A stretch of 64,000 nt of DNA from Breviolum minutum Mf 1.05b.01 (lineage: Eukaryota > Sar > Dinophyceae > Suessiales > Symbiodiniaceae): the NCBI GenBank assembly GCA_000507305.1, contig DF241127.1:24137-88136 (forward strand), in the 5' to 3' direction. How positions within the stretch are numbered: position 1 is the stretch's first letter; every line of letters starts with the position of its first letter. Under the pieces are notes generated by a model. That model was not told the origin of the DNA. It worked only from the letters and a program-made list of their open reading frames with translations, and did no database searches. Below, piece after piece: positions 12,684 through 25,156 of this stretch. A program made the translations under genes and the position numbers.

Positions 12684-12980
12684 CTACACCGCAGTCAACA
12701 CACAAATTCTACAAAAGCAAAACAAATGACTTCTCCCCATAACGCTCAAAAAAACACAGCGGCACCAGAACGGCTGAATCTTCGGACGTTTTTTTTTTGC
12801 CCTGGTTTTTGTCCAGTCCAATTTTGGTCGGCTCATTGAAATCCACTCCCGGAGGCTGAAATCTTCGTCCATTCCAAGCGACAAAGTCTGACGGACTGGG
12901 CCAAACAAACTTTGCAAAACAGCCTGGACATTGAACATGGAATTGCGTTGTGAAGGCGCTGCCGCTGCAGTGTCAGCCAC
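12684..12980 (-). pseudogene. Coding-like segment in the 11-19 kb block
   Basis: 98 codons open on the minus strand, including VQAVLQSLFGPVRQTLSL and a basic run KTRAKKKRPK. No splice sites assigned. Treated as an exon or remnant of unknown function. Confidence 0.25.
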
Positions 12981-13395
12981 AACAAATCTGAAGGAATCTT
13001 GGGCCAGTCTCCGGTGGGAAGCTGAAAGAATTCATGAAATATGAGATTTTTTGGCAGCACATTCGATTCTCATAGGTTTTCAGAAGCAACACAAGCAGCA
13101 CTTGGAATTGCAATCAGCCGGTGCCCGTGGGATTTGGACGTGTTTCAATACCGGGGACCCGCGGCACATGCTGTGCCAAATAGCATGACCTCGGAACATT
13201 GCAATCAACTGTCACGTTGCAAAGTTCGGCAAGGGTTTGGCCGCCGTTAGTGCAATTCATTCATTACCAGTTGGTTCAAATTGCACAGCTGATATGTCGC
13301 AAGCTGCTATAACCTTCCGGTTGCTCCAAATTACTCACCTCCAATACTTGCGTCTGCGAAAGCACAAATGCCACCACTCTTGTCTTCCAAACACA

Positions 13396-14475
13396 GTTCA
13401 TCAAAGTGTTGAACGACAACCATTTCTAAGCACCACGGTGCCCGTCATTTTGTCACTATCAGGGCCTCATATTCAAATTGCTGACGATGTTGTATTTGCC
13501 TTGCAATATATNTAGAAACACGAAGAAAACCGACGAAAAACTCCTTTTCGTACAAGCAGCTTTCTTATCTGTTTCCCAACCAACGGAAAAAGCGAACGCT
13601 GCGGAAATTGGAGATTGCCACAATGAAAAAGGCGGACCATGAACTTGAAGAACCAGAACAAGCGTCTCTTGTTTGCGCATAGAAGAGCAGTTGCACAGCT
13701 AGCGAAGAACCAGGAAATTAAAATACTTCCAGAAACAAGGACTCCTCATTGGAAATGTCAGAATTGTGGCGCCTCTGCAAATGGCACGACATGTCATGTA
13801 ACTCGACAGTCTTGCTAAGTACCTGCTAGCTCGCCGCAACATAAGGGCATTGAAGAATGAACATTGCAACAATTCTCACAGCACAACACTTTGCAACTGT
13901 TTGATTTTGAGAATTGCGGATTTGCAGCCAAAACTTTTCTGGAATCTGCGCTGAAGACACCTAGTCCAACATGTCTGCCCAAGGCAGCGGCAGCTTCTCT
14001 ACATTTACAAGAATCCTCATGGAGCTGTATTGGTCCGACTGCTCAAAGTTTCTCGACTGAATCGTCATCTCTGTGTTGTGGAGACACGACCTGGAAATGG
14101 AAGGAAATGCAGGAAATTCCACACGCGGTGCGCACGAGCACCTTCGCTGTTTTGAAGTTTCCAACGCTTCTTCTTGAGACAAAACATGTATTGAAACTCC
14201 ACTTTTCTGACTGACAACCCTCGGTGTCAAAGTCTGCGAGGTGCTGTCGCTCTTCCCAGCGGCCAGTTCATCTGCAACAGCTTCTGAAACGCACAAATCA
14301 CAAAGCCACCAATGGGACCAATGGCACAAACTCCCAAAGAATCCGTGCAGGGCTGCGTATCCAAATACTGCAACTACTGGCAAGAGCCACAAAAGGGCAA
14401 TGTGGCCTGTGCATGTAGTTGTCTCCTGTTCGGACTGTTGTTATGTGAGTCCAGAGAAATTTTTCACACAGTGTG
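13396..14475. repeat. Tandem duplication, copy 1
   Basis: Aligns with 16027-17600 in the same orientation at high identity over the blocks 13396-13510, 13515-13690 and 13860-14475. It lacks about 470 bp present in copy 2 (16145-16610). A single N at 13512 sits at that breakpoint, so assembly collapse cannot be excluded. Confidence 0.8.
13961..14392 (-). CDS. Hydrophobic exon-like segment, duplication copy 1
   Basis: 143 codons without a stop on the minus strand. It starts with a hydrophobic run (LLPVVAVFGYAALHGFFG), then Trp/Cys-rich WSHWWLCDLCVSEAVADE and a Ser/Thr-rich part. Closely repeated in copy 2, where the same frame is broken. Membrane-associated protein fragment; exon ends unknown. 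Confidence 0.35.
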   Translation of the reverse strand: MWLLPVVAVFGYAALHGFFGSLCHWSHWWLCDLCVSEAVADELAAGKSDSTSQTLTPRVVSQKSGVSIHVLSQEEALETSKQRRCSCAPRVEFPAFPSISRSCLHNTEMTIQSRNFEQSDQYSSMRILVNVEKLPLPWADMLD

Positions 14476-14849
14476 ATCCTGCACACCGCTGGCTGCTTGA
14501 ATCTCCGAATCTCAGACTCTAGCTTCAACTACCTTCAAACTTGCGCGATTGTCTCGTTTGCTGTGCGACTGTCACCACACTTATTATGGGCCATGAAACG
14601 ATCAACTCATCAACTATAACGGCGGCATCCATACAGTGGCTGTCTCAACTCACCGTACAGAAACGCCCTTCTTTATCTGCTTAGGAACCCTGAAAGGTGG
14701 AAGTAAGGGTCGGACCCCGGAACAATGCTGACGCAGGCTTGTCAAGAATTCGCCTCCTCCCAAAGTAGAACTTTTTCAAAGCAAACAGAAGAGTTTGAGA
14801 GGCTCTTGACACTTCGAAAACCTTCCTCTGTTAGCACTTTCCAGCCTTC

Positions 14850-15820
14850 TTGCACTTGCGAGCTTTAAACACTAATGTGGCATTTGAGAAACTGCCCACG
14901 AAGGAAGGGAATGAGTATACACCTGGGGATGCCAAGAAAACATCCACTCTTCTGTTAATTGCACAATGGCAGCGTCTGCAAATGAAACTGCCTCGTCTAA
15001 AATGCAGTTTCCAGGACTGGAAGCTTTCAACTTGAAAGGGAAAGCATCAACTTCTGATCCTCGGTCGACAAGTCAACTTCTGCGCACCTTCAAGGACTCG
15101 ATGATGTTTCCACGTGTTCAGGCAAATCCCACCCCAAGAACAATCAATGGACGTCGCAAACGCCTTGGCAATTTATAACTGGCACTGCATCAAGCAAAGG
15201 AGCATTCTTCGAATTTGTGCTCAAGCAACAATGACCCTTGCACCACTTTCGGCAGCGAACCTGGTGCAAACGTTCGTTCCGTCCACATTCTTAGCTAAAA
15301 CACTCGGCATAAATCTGCAAATTTAATCTTCAGAAATGTGGCATGGCACAATATGTTCCAGGTCTTCCAGTCCCAAGAGATGGGCTGAGTCATGCCAGTC
15401 TGTCCCCATCTGATTCACAGGTGAAAAAGCGAAAATGGTGTGCAAAGATGTCCGCAACACTTTGGTTTTGCCAGCATGCTCAATCGATCCGAGTCATGGC
15501 ATCATGTTGCATTGAAGCACATGCCGACATGATTCACACTTTGGCCAGAAATTTTGTGGGATAAAAGAATGGAGAATATGGAGAACAACATTGCTGTATG
15601 CACCTCTCCTCTCACACTTCGATCTATCCTTCCTGCACCATTTTGTGCTCCACATCCATTGAAAGATGCAAACATTCCTTCCACAAACGGCAAGCCTTCG
15701 AAGAGCCAGCAAAATCAAAGTGATTTGCTGACAAAAACGGTAGAGTCCTGAACAGTGGTCTTTGTCAAAGGTGCTTGCTGCTGCAACCATTGGCGACTGC
15801 AATGTCTTTGAACATGACAT
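14850..15820 (-). pseudogene. Coding-like fragments in several minus frames
   Basis: Short natural-looking stretches in different frames (for example around 14905-15010 DEAVSFADAAIVQLTEEW, and around 15500-15690 FASFNGCGAQNGAGRIDR) separated by stops. Either a many-exon gene or a decayed copy; no consistent model could be built. Confidence 0.25.
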
Positions 15821-16026
15821 AGCGGAAAAGAAGAAGGAGACGGCGTAAGGATGGAAAGCGCTTCAAAAAGGAAGCGTTCATAACATTAACCTGCACGTCA
15901 AACTTCTCAGCCCCGCTCTTTACAGATGGGATGGGCATCTCTTGGAACGAAGGTGCTCAAATTCACTGACTGTCACAATTGAATCTGGAAGAAAGAAAAC
16001 GCCAGCACTGCTGTCGTCCGAAAACA

Positions 16027-17600
16027 GCTCATCAAATTGTTGAACGACAACCATTTCCAAGCACCACGGTGCCCGTCATTTTGTCACTATCAGGGCCTCA
16101 CATTCAAATTGCTGACGATGTTGTATTTGCCTTGTATATAAATAGAAACAGAACGAACTGCATGCAAGTAGATGAAGGTCAGCAAGAACACACTCTTGAA
16201 TGTCGCTTCTTCGAAATATCTTCCAGCCTTCAGTGAAGGGCTGCATAGCGGAAAGTTCCAGCGGACCATTTGTACTTGAAACCCTCACCTGGAATCAAAC
16301 ATCAGGCAATGGCTGGATGGATTGGAAATGATTGGATATAAACTGGATATGATTGGATATCACTGGATGGAAAGAACTTGAAGATGCGTAACTGCCTTGC
16401 TGGACTGGACCTGGAAGCAAAAAACTTCATCTCTAGCTGGATGTCTCTCCATCACTAGCTCCCTAAAGTACAGATCCTGCACTGTCAAGGATCGTCGCAC
16501 CACAGACACAAATATGACAACAAAGCGGTGCTGTTCGCAGTCTCTGCGTCGGTCGGAGCGGGCCCCGGCATTTCCAGTGAACTACCTCATCTTCTAGCTC
16601 CTCTCCAGCAGAAACATGAAGAAAACCGACAAAAAACTCCTTTTCGTACAAGCAGCTTCCTTATCTGTTTCCCAACCAACAGGATATGTGAACGCTGCGG
16701 AAATTGGAGATTGCCACAATGAAAAAGGCGGACTTTGAACTTGAAGAACCAGAACAAGCGTCTCTAGTTTGCGCATAGAAGAGCAGCACTTGTGCAGCTA
16801 GCAAAGAGCCAGAAACGTTTCATGAAAATTCTTCCAGCAACAAGGACTCCTCATTGGAAATGTCAGAAATTTGGCACCTCCGCAAATGCCACGGCATGTC
16901 ACGGACGTGGAAAGTAATGGCAACATAACCGCATTGAAGAATGAAAACATAACGCAATTCTCACAGCACAACACTTTGCAACTGTTTGACTTTGAGATCT
17001 GCGCGTATGTCAGATTTGTCATGAAGCTGACATTCATACCAAAGCATTGAAGTATCACATTTTTTGTCATGAAAATGTGGACCAACATGTCTGCCCAAGG
17101 CAAGATGAAATGGGAAGCCAGCGGCAGCTTCTCTACACGAATCATGGAGCTGTATTGGTCCGACTGCTCAAAGTTTCTCGACTGAATCGTCATCTCTCTG
17201 TTATGGAGACACGACCTGGAAATGGAAGGAAATGCAGGAAATTCCACACGCGGTGCGCACGAGTGCCTTCGCTGTCTTGAAATTTGCAATGCTTCTTCTT
17301 GAGATAAAACATGTATTGAAACTCCACTTTTCTGACTGACAACCCTCGGTGTCAAAGTCTGCAAAGTGCTGTCGCTCTTCCCAGCGGCCAATTCATCTGC
17401 AACAGCTTCTGAAACGCACAAATCACAAAGCCACCAATGGCACCAATGGCACAAACTCCCAAAAAATCAGTGCAGGGCTGCGTATCCAAATACTGCAACT
17501 ACTGGCAAGAGCCACAAAAGGGCAATCTGGTCTTTGCATGTAGTTGTCTCCTGTTCCGACTGTTGTTATGTGAGTCCAGAGAAATTGTTCACACAGCGTT
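16027..17600. repeat. Tandem duplication, copy 2
   Basis: Second copy of the 13396-14475 segment, with about 470 extra bp (16145-16610) and an extra 100 bp or so near 16995-17100. That extra sequence includes short GGATATGATTGGATA-like repeats at 16318-16365. Confidence 0.8.
16798..17490 (-). pseudogene. Hydrophobic exon-like segment, copy 2, with a nonsense change
   Basis: Reads like 13961-14392 on the minus strand, but where copy 1 has ALHGFFG copy 2 has ALH-stop-FFG (GGA to TGA near 17468 on the plus strand). The rest (CDLCVSEAVADELAAGKSD and onward) is conserved. The simplest view is a disabled duplicate. Confidence 0.5.
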
Positions 17601-17755
17601 TTGCGATCATGCACACAATGTCATGCTTGCTGAAACTGGGAAACTGCTCTAAGCCGCGGTTGCCATGGGCCATGAAACCATATTAAGGATCTTTAAAGCC
17701 TCAACTGCTTTTCGACAAAATAGGGCTGCATTCTCAGGCGTCAAACAGGATCTCT

Positions 17756-18100
17756 CTAAATCATGGCTTCAGTGCTAAGAAAGCCATTGAATTGCCGATC
17801 CAAACGAGACTTTGCAACTTCGAGCTTCAAACGGTTTGACTTCCCTTTCGATGCAGCTCGAGGGAAATTCAATGAACATGTAGGATCTTCCAGGTATGAC
17901 ACAACTTCACCACTTGTCTCAGTCGCTGGGACCGCCAGGAAGATGTTTTCACCCACTTGTTCCAACCACCCTTGCACTTGATCAAGCAGGGTTTGTTTGG
18001 TTTTCTTGAAGATTTCGGCAAAGCGATGGACCTGGATACGACCTTGCCACCCTGGAGGACAAGACTCCGAATTAATTGACCCTTCCCAGTGTCAATCAAT
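17756..18100 (-). CDS. Exon-like segment, unknown protein
   Basis: About 110 codons open on the minus strand; contains RFAEIFKKTKQTLLDQVQGW and ENIFLAVPATETSGEVVSYL, which look like amphipathic helix then globular sequence. Part of the same block as 11-17.6 kb. Exon limits unknown. Confidence 0.35.
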
Positions 18101-20700
18101 GTCATCATAGAATCGTTTTTCACAGGGCACTGCCGCGGCAAAAAGAAAAAATAGAAGCCAAAAATCGCAAGCATCAGCACACAGTTTCCAATGCTTGAAC
18201 TTGCAAAATTGTTTCCATCAGGAAACTGACGGTCCGACCGGCACAAAATCTTCTACAAGTTCCCTTGTGATGCTGTTTCAGACTGAAAGGCCTCGGCTCA
18301 ACAGGCTACAAGTGTTTGCAACTGTCATTCAGCATCCACTCCCTGAATGGCAACAAACCTTGTGCCACTTGTACACTTGCTGTCAAGCGCACGCATGGAG
18401 ATGGGCGTGAAATGTAAGAACTGGAACTTGTGATTGGTCTCAACATAGAAAACTCTTGCTGCTGACAATTTCCTGTGTGGCCACAAGCTGGACCATGGTC
18501 GGCTTCCACAGCTTTTCACGACTTTCAACGAAAGTCGTTTCCACCTCCGACGGTGGAAAGGGTCTGACCCTGACAAACCGCTGCGTCAGAGCTGCCTGGG
18601 AGAATCTCTGACCTCTGGATGCTCAATGGGCATTTTTGACTGCACTTCTGGGAGCTGTGGAAATTTTGATAACTTGAATGATGCGGAATGCATTTCGATA
18701 ACTTGACTGCAACTCAATGTAGTTCTTTCGTGACAGATGAAACAGCGGCGCTGGCACCAGCCACTTGCAAACCACTTGTGCTTCAGTGACTTCTGCTTTG
18801 CGAATAGATGTCATTGTATCAAATGGTCATTTAGACCTGAGACATTTGGTCTTAAATCATCCGTGAATCACATGCCATAGGTCGGCCATTCTGCTTTTTT
18901 GAGAAGTCGATCGCTTCGTCAATGGATGGGATCAACTGAGTCATTTTCAGCCATTCTGAAGCATTCCTTCGTCTCCCTTCGCAACCGTGACGGCGAAGGA
19001 AGGCAGGATGGCACCTGGCGCTGGGCACACGGTGCCAAAGTTCAAATACTGCCCCTGAGTTCGATGGTTTTTTACCCACTTACAACTTGGGAAAATTTGA
19101 TATGTGATTTGTAGGATTTACTGTGATCAAAAATATCCCTATGAACTGCTGGAGCAAGTTGATACATGTAAAAACCATGGCAAAATCTGGAAAATTTGCC
19201 CGACAAAATGTTGATGATTTTAAGCTGGGTGTTTTGGCCGGGCATTTGTTTCAAGTGGGTCGTGTGGCATTGAACAGAACGTAATGGTGACGAGTCAAGC
19301 TTGTCTCTAAGAAGTTTGAATTTGGGAAAGTCAAGAATGAAATACTCTCCAGAGTGTAATCCTCCTCCAAACTGAACAATGGCAACAAAACCCACCAGTG
19401 ACATGAACCAAAAAAATCCTGATTGGTGAAATTCTGAGGATCCTTATACGGCCTCTTGCGGCACCGATGTCATGATGTGTAATATAACAAGTGTATAAAA
19501 TTATATAATCAAAATTACATATCCAAGCTGAACTGATCATCACTGCTTCAACTGAGAAAAACAGGTGGCAAGGGGTGGATGGTTTCAAGGGAAATTGACG
19601 TAAAAACCAAGTCACCATTCATTATTTGACAAGAATCATGCTACTTTGTTCACAAAAATCATCCTACCGCGAGTGAAAATATCAACCCACATCATGTGAT
19701 GATTTGATATCAAAGTGCGTAAAACTATGAAAATCGTACTCACTTGAACCACTGAATCATCCAGAAGTATCATCCAATTCTTTAGTGGATTTTGTAGTTT
19801 CCTTCTCACCACGGTACTGAACCACAAGAAAAACACACCAAAAATTACAAACTAACCACAAATGTTGAAGGAAGCAATACATCTGGCTGAATCACGGATG
19901 GTTCAGCCAGCTATGTTCGGCTATCTTCACTGTTTACGTCACGTTTCAGATTCATGAGTTTCCCCCGAACTGCCGACACTCCTCCCGAAGTGGGCCTATT
20001 CAAGCTTTCGGCAAAGCATAGCTGGCAAGATCGCCATCCCTATTGCAAGCCTTGGTGCTAGACCCCCACTAAAACGAAGGGTGTTTCACCATCTCAAAAT
20101 GTCTCTAAATCCATGACACCCCCCCGCCCCAAACAAAAAAAAACTAAAAAAATTGCTTGCTTTTTAGTTGTTTACCAAAAAAATGCTTCATGTTTTTCAA
20201 TTTTTAGTTAAACCCCATAAAAAGTCAGGACTTTTGATCCACTCTAATATGGCAACATATCTCGGTTGACCCTCAACACCTGAGATCAGAACTCCAGCAT
20301 TTGAGCACCTCGTTTGTGACGACCTGTGGAATGGAATCGACTTAGTAAGTTGGGTGATTTCACCCTAGGGGACGAATTTCAAGCCACTGGGTTCATTATA
20401 GTAATCACTCAACTTTTTTCACGATCGTTACGATCACTACCAAGTTCGACACCAAGTATTTTTCGAATGATCTCAATGGGAATCGGATCACTAAAAGCCC
20501 CCCAAAAGGAGGGTAAAATGACTAGGCGTGGTTGTTGAGTTTCAACACATTTTGTTCAAAATCTGCGCAGGCACCTCTTAAATTGGGGAATCATGAAACC
20601 TCTTGGGGTTCCGGGGTGAAAATGAAAAAAAAAAAACGCTGAAATCACTGACCAAATGATAAGGCTTTGATCAAAAACAGTGGAGTCGACCTAGCGAAAA
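18101..20700. other. Few features; weak coding-like pieces to 18.8 kb, then AT-rich spacer
   Basis: 18325-18576 and 18623-18814 (minus) have open frames (for example FYVETNHKFQFLHFTPISM; QVVCKWLVPAPLFHLSRK). From 18.85 to 20.7 kb I see no exon; A and T runs and short GC patches only. Confidence 0.35.
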
Positions 20701-20800
20701 GCATGAGCTGAAGCAGGAGAAGCTAGCTCGACTCCATCCAATCTAGCAGCTCAAGTTGGAAGGAAAAAACGGCCGGGGCCCAAAACTCGGAAGTGAAAGA

Positions 20801-20948
20801 AATACGGTGAACTCAATGCACGAATCCACCCACCAAAGGAGAGACTTTTTGTTTGCAAAATGTTGATCCGCAATTCTAGTGAAAGACAGCATGATACAAC
20901 CATTGACATGCCTGATTTTCTTTTCCAACTTGATCATGCTAGCGGCTA
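20801..20948 (+). CDS. Exon-like segment, strand ambiguous
   Basis: Plus frame contains ARIHPPKERLFVCKMLIRNS and ends TAG at 20946-20948. The opposite strand is equally open (MSMVVSCCLSLELRINILQ) and has an AG|G acceptor shape. One of them is likely an exon; I cannot decide which. Confidence 0.3.
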
Positions 20949-21443
20949 GATCTATGGTTTTGTCCCCAAAGATGTTTCTTTTGCTTCCCTAGCTAGTTGT
21001 CAAACACTTTTGGCAAAGCAACAGGTGCTCAACTACTGCAATCGCATTCTACCCCTTCAAACATCATGACTTTGTGGAAAATTATGTTTCAAAAAGCATT
21101 TGCACATACATTTTTTCCAATTTTTATGCGTATCAGAGTATCATTCTTGGAGCACGAAAATGCGCATTCAAAACAACTGGAATTTCGTTACACCGGAGTA
21201 ACAGTTTCGTTCGAAACGAAATCAAATGATACATCAACATCTGTCCCTGCTCCACCCAGGGATTCCAGGCCATTCGCATGGTCCCTCACCATGAGCAAAA
21301 ACCTGCTAGGTTTCTGACAGAAATTCGAGAAAAGGTCATGAGCTTGCCTTGTTGGGATCAGACACAAAGCTGCTTGCTTACCTCATGATACTCATAAAAT
21401 CAACTGATCACGAATCATAAGTTTCCAACTTCAAGATTCCGAA

Positions 21444-21755
21444 ATGCTTCCCTCCGAAAGATCCTTTAAAAAAACTTGGCGACCGATGGATCATCCTCTT
21501 TTTTCGGCCAACATATGCGCGGTTACAGCACAGTGTGAATTACGAATTTTCAGCGCTGGACTGAAACAGCCGCACCATGGCAGTTCACACGGAACTACCT
21601 CTCCTGACAATCAACGAAAAGGTGGTGAGCAGGTGGCACTCGTGGTAAAGGAACAAAATCATGGGTGCTTCTCAGGTTTAAAAAAAACTAGCCGCAGCCA
21701 GCGGCTATTGGTAAACGGAATGAAAATATACCCCATCAACTCCAGTGGCCTTTAG
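21444..21755 (+). other. 103-codon open frame of unknown status
   Basis: Open from ATG to TAG with natural composition (KGGEQVALVVKEQNHGCFSG). A second plus frame over the same bases also reads well with a single stop, so coding status is unclear. Confidence 0.2.
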
Positions 21756-22413
21756 TCTGATGCCTTTGCTAGAGTGGTTCATCCTTCCGAAAAAAAAAAA
21801 GCATGGCTGGCTGCAAAAAATATCCATGAATCAGGAATGTACATCTTCATTCATGGACCGGAGGCCAAGAAAGGCCGAAACGCTACTTTTCCTGGCCCTT
21901 CGTAGCTCTGTTTTTTGAAGAGGCCTTCTATTTCATTTTCTCAAGTCCGCCTTGAAACTCTAATATTATGGCCAATCAACCAACCCCCGTCCCCAACGTA
22001 CCCTCCCTATAAACAAGGCCTTGTTAAGGGAAACCAATGATTAATAAGCCCTTAATAAGGCCTTATTTCAGGTGGGGGGGGGTACGTCAGGGGGGAGTTG
22101 ATTGGCAACTCACCCCTCCGCAAAATGGACTGAGCATACTGTATCATATGTAAAAACTGGCCCAAGGAGGATCTGACATGACAAATATGATCACCGACCT
22201 TAGTTGTTGGTGGTAACCATCCCATCTTAAAGATATGCACAGAAAGAAATTGGAAAAATCTGTCCCGCGTTTTGCTGTGAACATAGACAAAAAAACGCTG
22301 AAACCCAAAGTGATGAGTCAATTCTCATTATCTTCGTTTCTTTTATATGAGCGTGCTGCTTTCTTTAGATGACATGTCAATCTCTAGTCCATTTTTACTA
22401 TCCCAAAGTGAAA

Positions 22414-22620
22414 CTGTTGATGGTTCAGAAATCCGAGAATCACCACCTGGGATGTAAAAAACCTTGCAAACAATATGCTTATCACGTGGGTTAAATATAC
22501 CAATCCCATGGATGGAACTGTTGATGGCTCAGAAATCCTGCACCAGTTGAGGTTGGTGGTTCATCCATTGTTTACAGGGTTTCTACATCCCAGGTGGTGC
22601 AGGATTTCTTTCATCAACAG
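22414..22620. repeat. Family D foldback, one full copy after a partial copy
   Basis: CTGTTGATGGTTCAGAAATCC starts at 22414 and again at 22518; the second copy closes with GGTGCAGGATTTCTTTCATCAACAG at 22620. Internal CACCACCTGGGATGTAAAAAACCTTG and GTTGAGGTTGGT are the family core. Confidence 0.75.
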
Positions 22621-22663
22621 AAGGAAGAAAAATTGAGCTTCGCTTCAAACCCCCCAACTCTAC

Positions 22664-22735
22664 CATCCCAAAGTGTCCCGAGAGAAGCAGCAATGTCTCT
22701 GGCTTTTTTCAAGTCCAACAATTTCCTTAGATGTG
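22664..22735 (-). CDS. Candidate 72-bp exon, helical segment
   Basis: Between CGACCAG|C (acceptor) and GGGATG|GTAGAG (donor) on the minus strand. In the best frame it reads HLRKLLDLKKARDIAASLG, then TLWD, a likely helix. Could be a downstream exon of the coiled-coil gene at 24.2-27.0 kb, but phase to it was not established. Confidence 0.45.
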
Positions 22736-22919
22736 CTGGTCGACAAGTTGATAAATTATAGCGAGTCACATGTATACGTGAAAATGTCCTGAAATGAAGA
22801 GAATACCTGAAACCAGGGTGCAAAAGGCTTCCTTGGGGAGAGAGAGGAAGAGAGGAGAGGAGAACGAGCTGACATAAAATCTAACAACCCTCACCTGACA
22901 GGTGGGGAACAAGTGATTA

Positions 22920-23020
22920 CACTCCTTAAAACTAACATAGCATCTGTCAGGAAGCCATCCAAAAAGGAAACTAGTCTTCCAACCATCCATTTTCAGGTGC
23001 TATGTTAGTTTCAGGGAGGG
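22920..23020. repeat. Foldback element, family B copy 2
   Basis: ACTCCTTAAAACTAACATAGC and GCTATGTTAGTTTCAGGGAGGGT arms with core CCAAAAAGGAAACTAG, CTTCCAACCATCCATTTTCAGG. The right end reads GTTAGTTTCAG|GGAG. Confidence 0.75.
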
Positions 23021-23442
23021 TCGGAAGTATGGTTACCAAGGCCCGTTTAGAACGGAGTTCGATCCCAACTTTCTAAGCACTTACCCAGGGGAAAGAACTC
23101 CGAGTAGCTTATCACATGCTTCAATTATGCACACTTTTCTCAGCTTTGCTGGCGTTGAAACTCCTGATTGGTCAACATTCGATGTTCATCTCAGTGAAAT
23201 GTGTTTCGTTTTTTCGCTTTCCCGGCTAAAACTGTTCCCAATATTGAAACAAAATCCTTTCCAAACTCAACTCGTTTTGGGATTTCCCTTTACTAAACCA
23301 ACACTTCAATGGCATGTCTTTTGGAAGTTTTTGGAGGTTCTGAGTAAATTTCCTTTCTCCTGGTTGGCTAGAAGGCATTTCCGTGATGGATTTTTCCCAC
23401 GTCTCTATACTTAAAAGAGGGCATTAATCGCCTAAGAAAATT

Positions 23443-23540
23443 ATATCTCCGGGAAACTAACATATCCCACCTGGGGAAAAGGAAAATCAGCTTCAGATAT
23501 GCCTTATCAGGGGGATATGTTAGTTCCCTGGAGGATATTT
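23443..23540. repeat. Foldback element, family C copy 1
   Basis: CTCCGGGAAACTAACATATCCC and GGGATATGTTAGTTCCCTGGAG arms. Family C copies also at 33609-33716 and 35009-35160, with decayed ones near 26390-26495 and 44330-44410. Confidence 0.75.
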
Positions 23541-23851
23541 TTAAGAACTGCTAGATGTCCATAGACAAAGTATAATTTCTTACTGTATCACCCGGATGAA
23601 CCCAGGTTTATCTTCGCTGCTGATTTGGATCACAGGTCACAAAGGTATCATGTTAAGCTGCCAGTTTCCCCTGGCTTGAAAAGACAAATCTGCAACCCTG
23701 CAATACTTTTGATGCTTCAGAAATCTTGTGAAAAAATCACCTGACATCAACGAATTAGACCCTCGCGAAAAATGTGGTCGTCTCTCCATATCTGCTTATA
23801 TCACACAACCAGTATGTCTGAATGACAGAACTTCAGAAAATATCAACAAGC

Positions 23852-23960
23852 TTCCTAAAACTAACAGACAGTTCGCCCATGAAAATAGGCTATCCCAAAA
23901 GGATGGGCTGGTATTCCAACCATCCATTTTCAGGTGTGAACTGTTAGTTGCAGGGAGGGT
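23852..23960. repeat. Foldback element, family B copy 3
   Basis: TTCCTAAAACTAACAGACAGTTC and GAACTGTTAGTTGCAGGGAGGGT arms; core TCCCAAAAGGATGGG and TTCCAACCATCCATTTTCAGG. Confidence 0.7.
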
Positions 23961-24227
23961 AATGGGCGGTTTTAAAAAAAAATCCTGAGTGAATTCGAAC
24001 ATAACTTACGAGGTCCAAAATATCCTGTGACTGTTTGGGAAGCCGTTTGTTTGATTAAAAAATGCCCCAAGGACGAAGTCACCAGCCTTTATTTTCAGGC
24101 AGGCAAAATGGTGCAACAGTTACATCACCTGGAAAGGATCGATGGCTAGCAACTCCCATTAGTCTTGGCTTATCATGGCCCTTTACAAATCGCCACCGAA
24201 CTTGGGAGTGGGAGTTGTGCCATCTAC

Positions 24228-24329
24228 TTTCACTACAGCGTAAATTGTTTGGCAACATTTGGCGAGTATCCCTTTCAATTTCTTATCGGCAACCAAGATC
24301 TTGTCTTTGGCTTCTCTTTCTCGCTTCAT
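24228..24329 (-). CDS. Exon of coiled-coil protein
   Basis: 102 bp, 34 codons, phase 0 at both ends. Starts after GTAACCAG|ATG and ends GTGAAA|GTAGAT. Reads MKREREAKDKILVADKKLKG then ILAKCCQTIYAVVK; the highly charged first part continues the heptad pattern of the exon at 24886-25017, whose phase matches. A 119-codon plus ORF here is only its shadow. Intron between the two exons is 556 bp. Function unknown; a structural or scaffold protein is likely. Confidence 0.65.
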
Positions 24330-24885
24330 CTGGTTACACCTAAGGATGAAGCATCTGACGGCTCAGGTCCAATTGCCTGGGTTGGGGCTTACGAAAACCC
24401 ATTGGTTTCCCTCAGTAAGTATTTCAAAGGGTGGTACGTGGCAGGGGGGCGTAGGCTGACCAGCCATGATTATTTTGACTTGGTTCGCCCTGGGGGGGAT
24501 GTTGCAACATCCAAATCAACGTAATGAGACACACATACCGCGGGCAGCACGGAAAACAAACATCTGATACTCCGTGAATTTCCCCCACCTGTTTTGGGTG
24601 TAGGCAAAACCAGTTGAAGTTTCTAGTTTCACTCTTCAATTCTGAAATCCCGGGAAAACAGCATGATCTCCACCAATATCTTGCTCTTTGTAGATGTTGC
24701 CGAACCGTAACAAACACACCCGAAACAGAAAACAAAAGAAAAACTGGGATTTTTGTATATATATATTTATCTGCGTATATACCGTATATATGCATGAAAA
24801 CCAACCAAAACCACCAACCCACCAAAAAATCCACAAACTATGGAATCCATCTTGGGATTCCACACAAGCGAGCACTGCGTTCAAC

Positions 24886-25017
24886 TTTCTCTTGTAACAT
24901 TTGATTCTGATCTTCCAACATGTGCTTCTGATCTTCCAAGGCCAACATGTCTTCTTTCATGGACATCTTTTCCTGCTGCAGTCTGGCAATCTTCTCCGAT
25001 TTCAGCTCGGAGCTGGC
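24886..25017 (-). CDS. Exon of coiled-coil protein
   Basis: 132 bp, 44 codons, phase 0/0, between CACTCATCAG|GCC and GAGAAA|GTTGAA. Contains LKSEKIARLQQEKMSMKEDM and LALEDQKHMLEDQNQMLQEK: leucine, isoleucine or methionine recur at heptad spacing with charged residues between, a textbook coiled coil. Joined in phase to exons 26839-26977 (upstream) and 24228-24329 (downstream). This is among the surest exons in the window. Confidence 0.8.
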
Positions 25018-25156
25018 CTGATGAGTGGATGGGAAGGTGAAGACGTGCCACGTCCTACTTGCGCAGTGTTATGTCAATTTACGTCATGGTCAAAGCACAT
25101 GAAGTCCCCAAAAGGTAGCGGACAGGGCTGCCCAACCAAGAAATAACAAGGGAAAC

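Noticed and set aside
24165..24524. 119-codon plus ORF with GLGAYENP-type sequence and a GTAAGT
   Set aside because: The minus strand here holds a strongly charged helix exon that joins a coiled-coil exon in phase; the plus ORF is its shadow.
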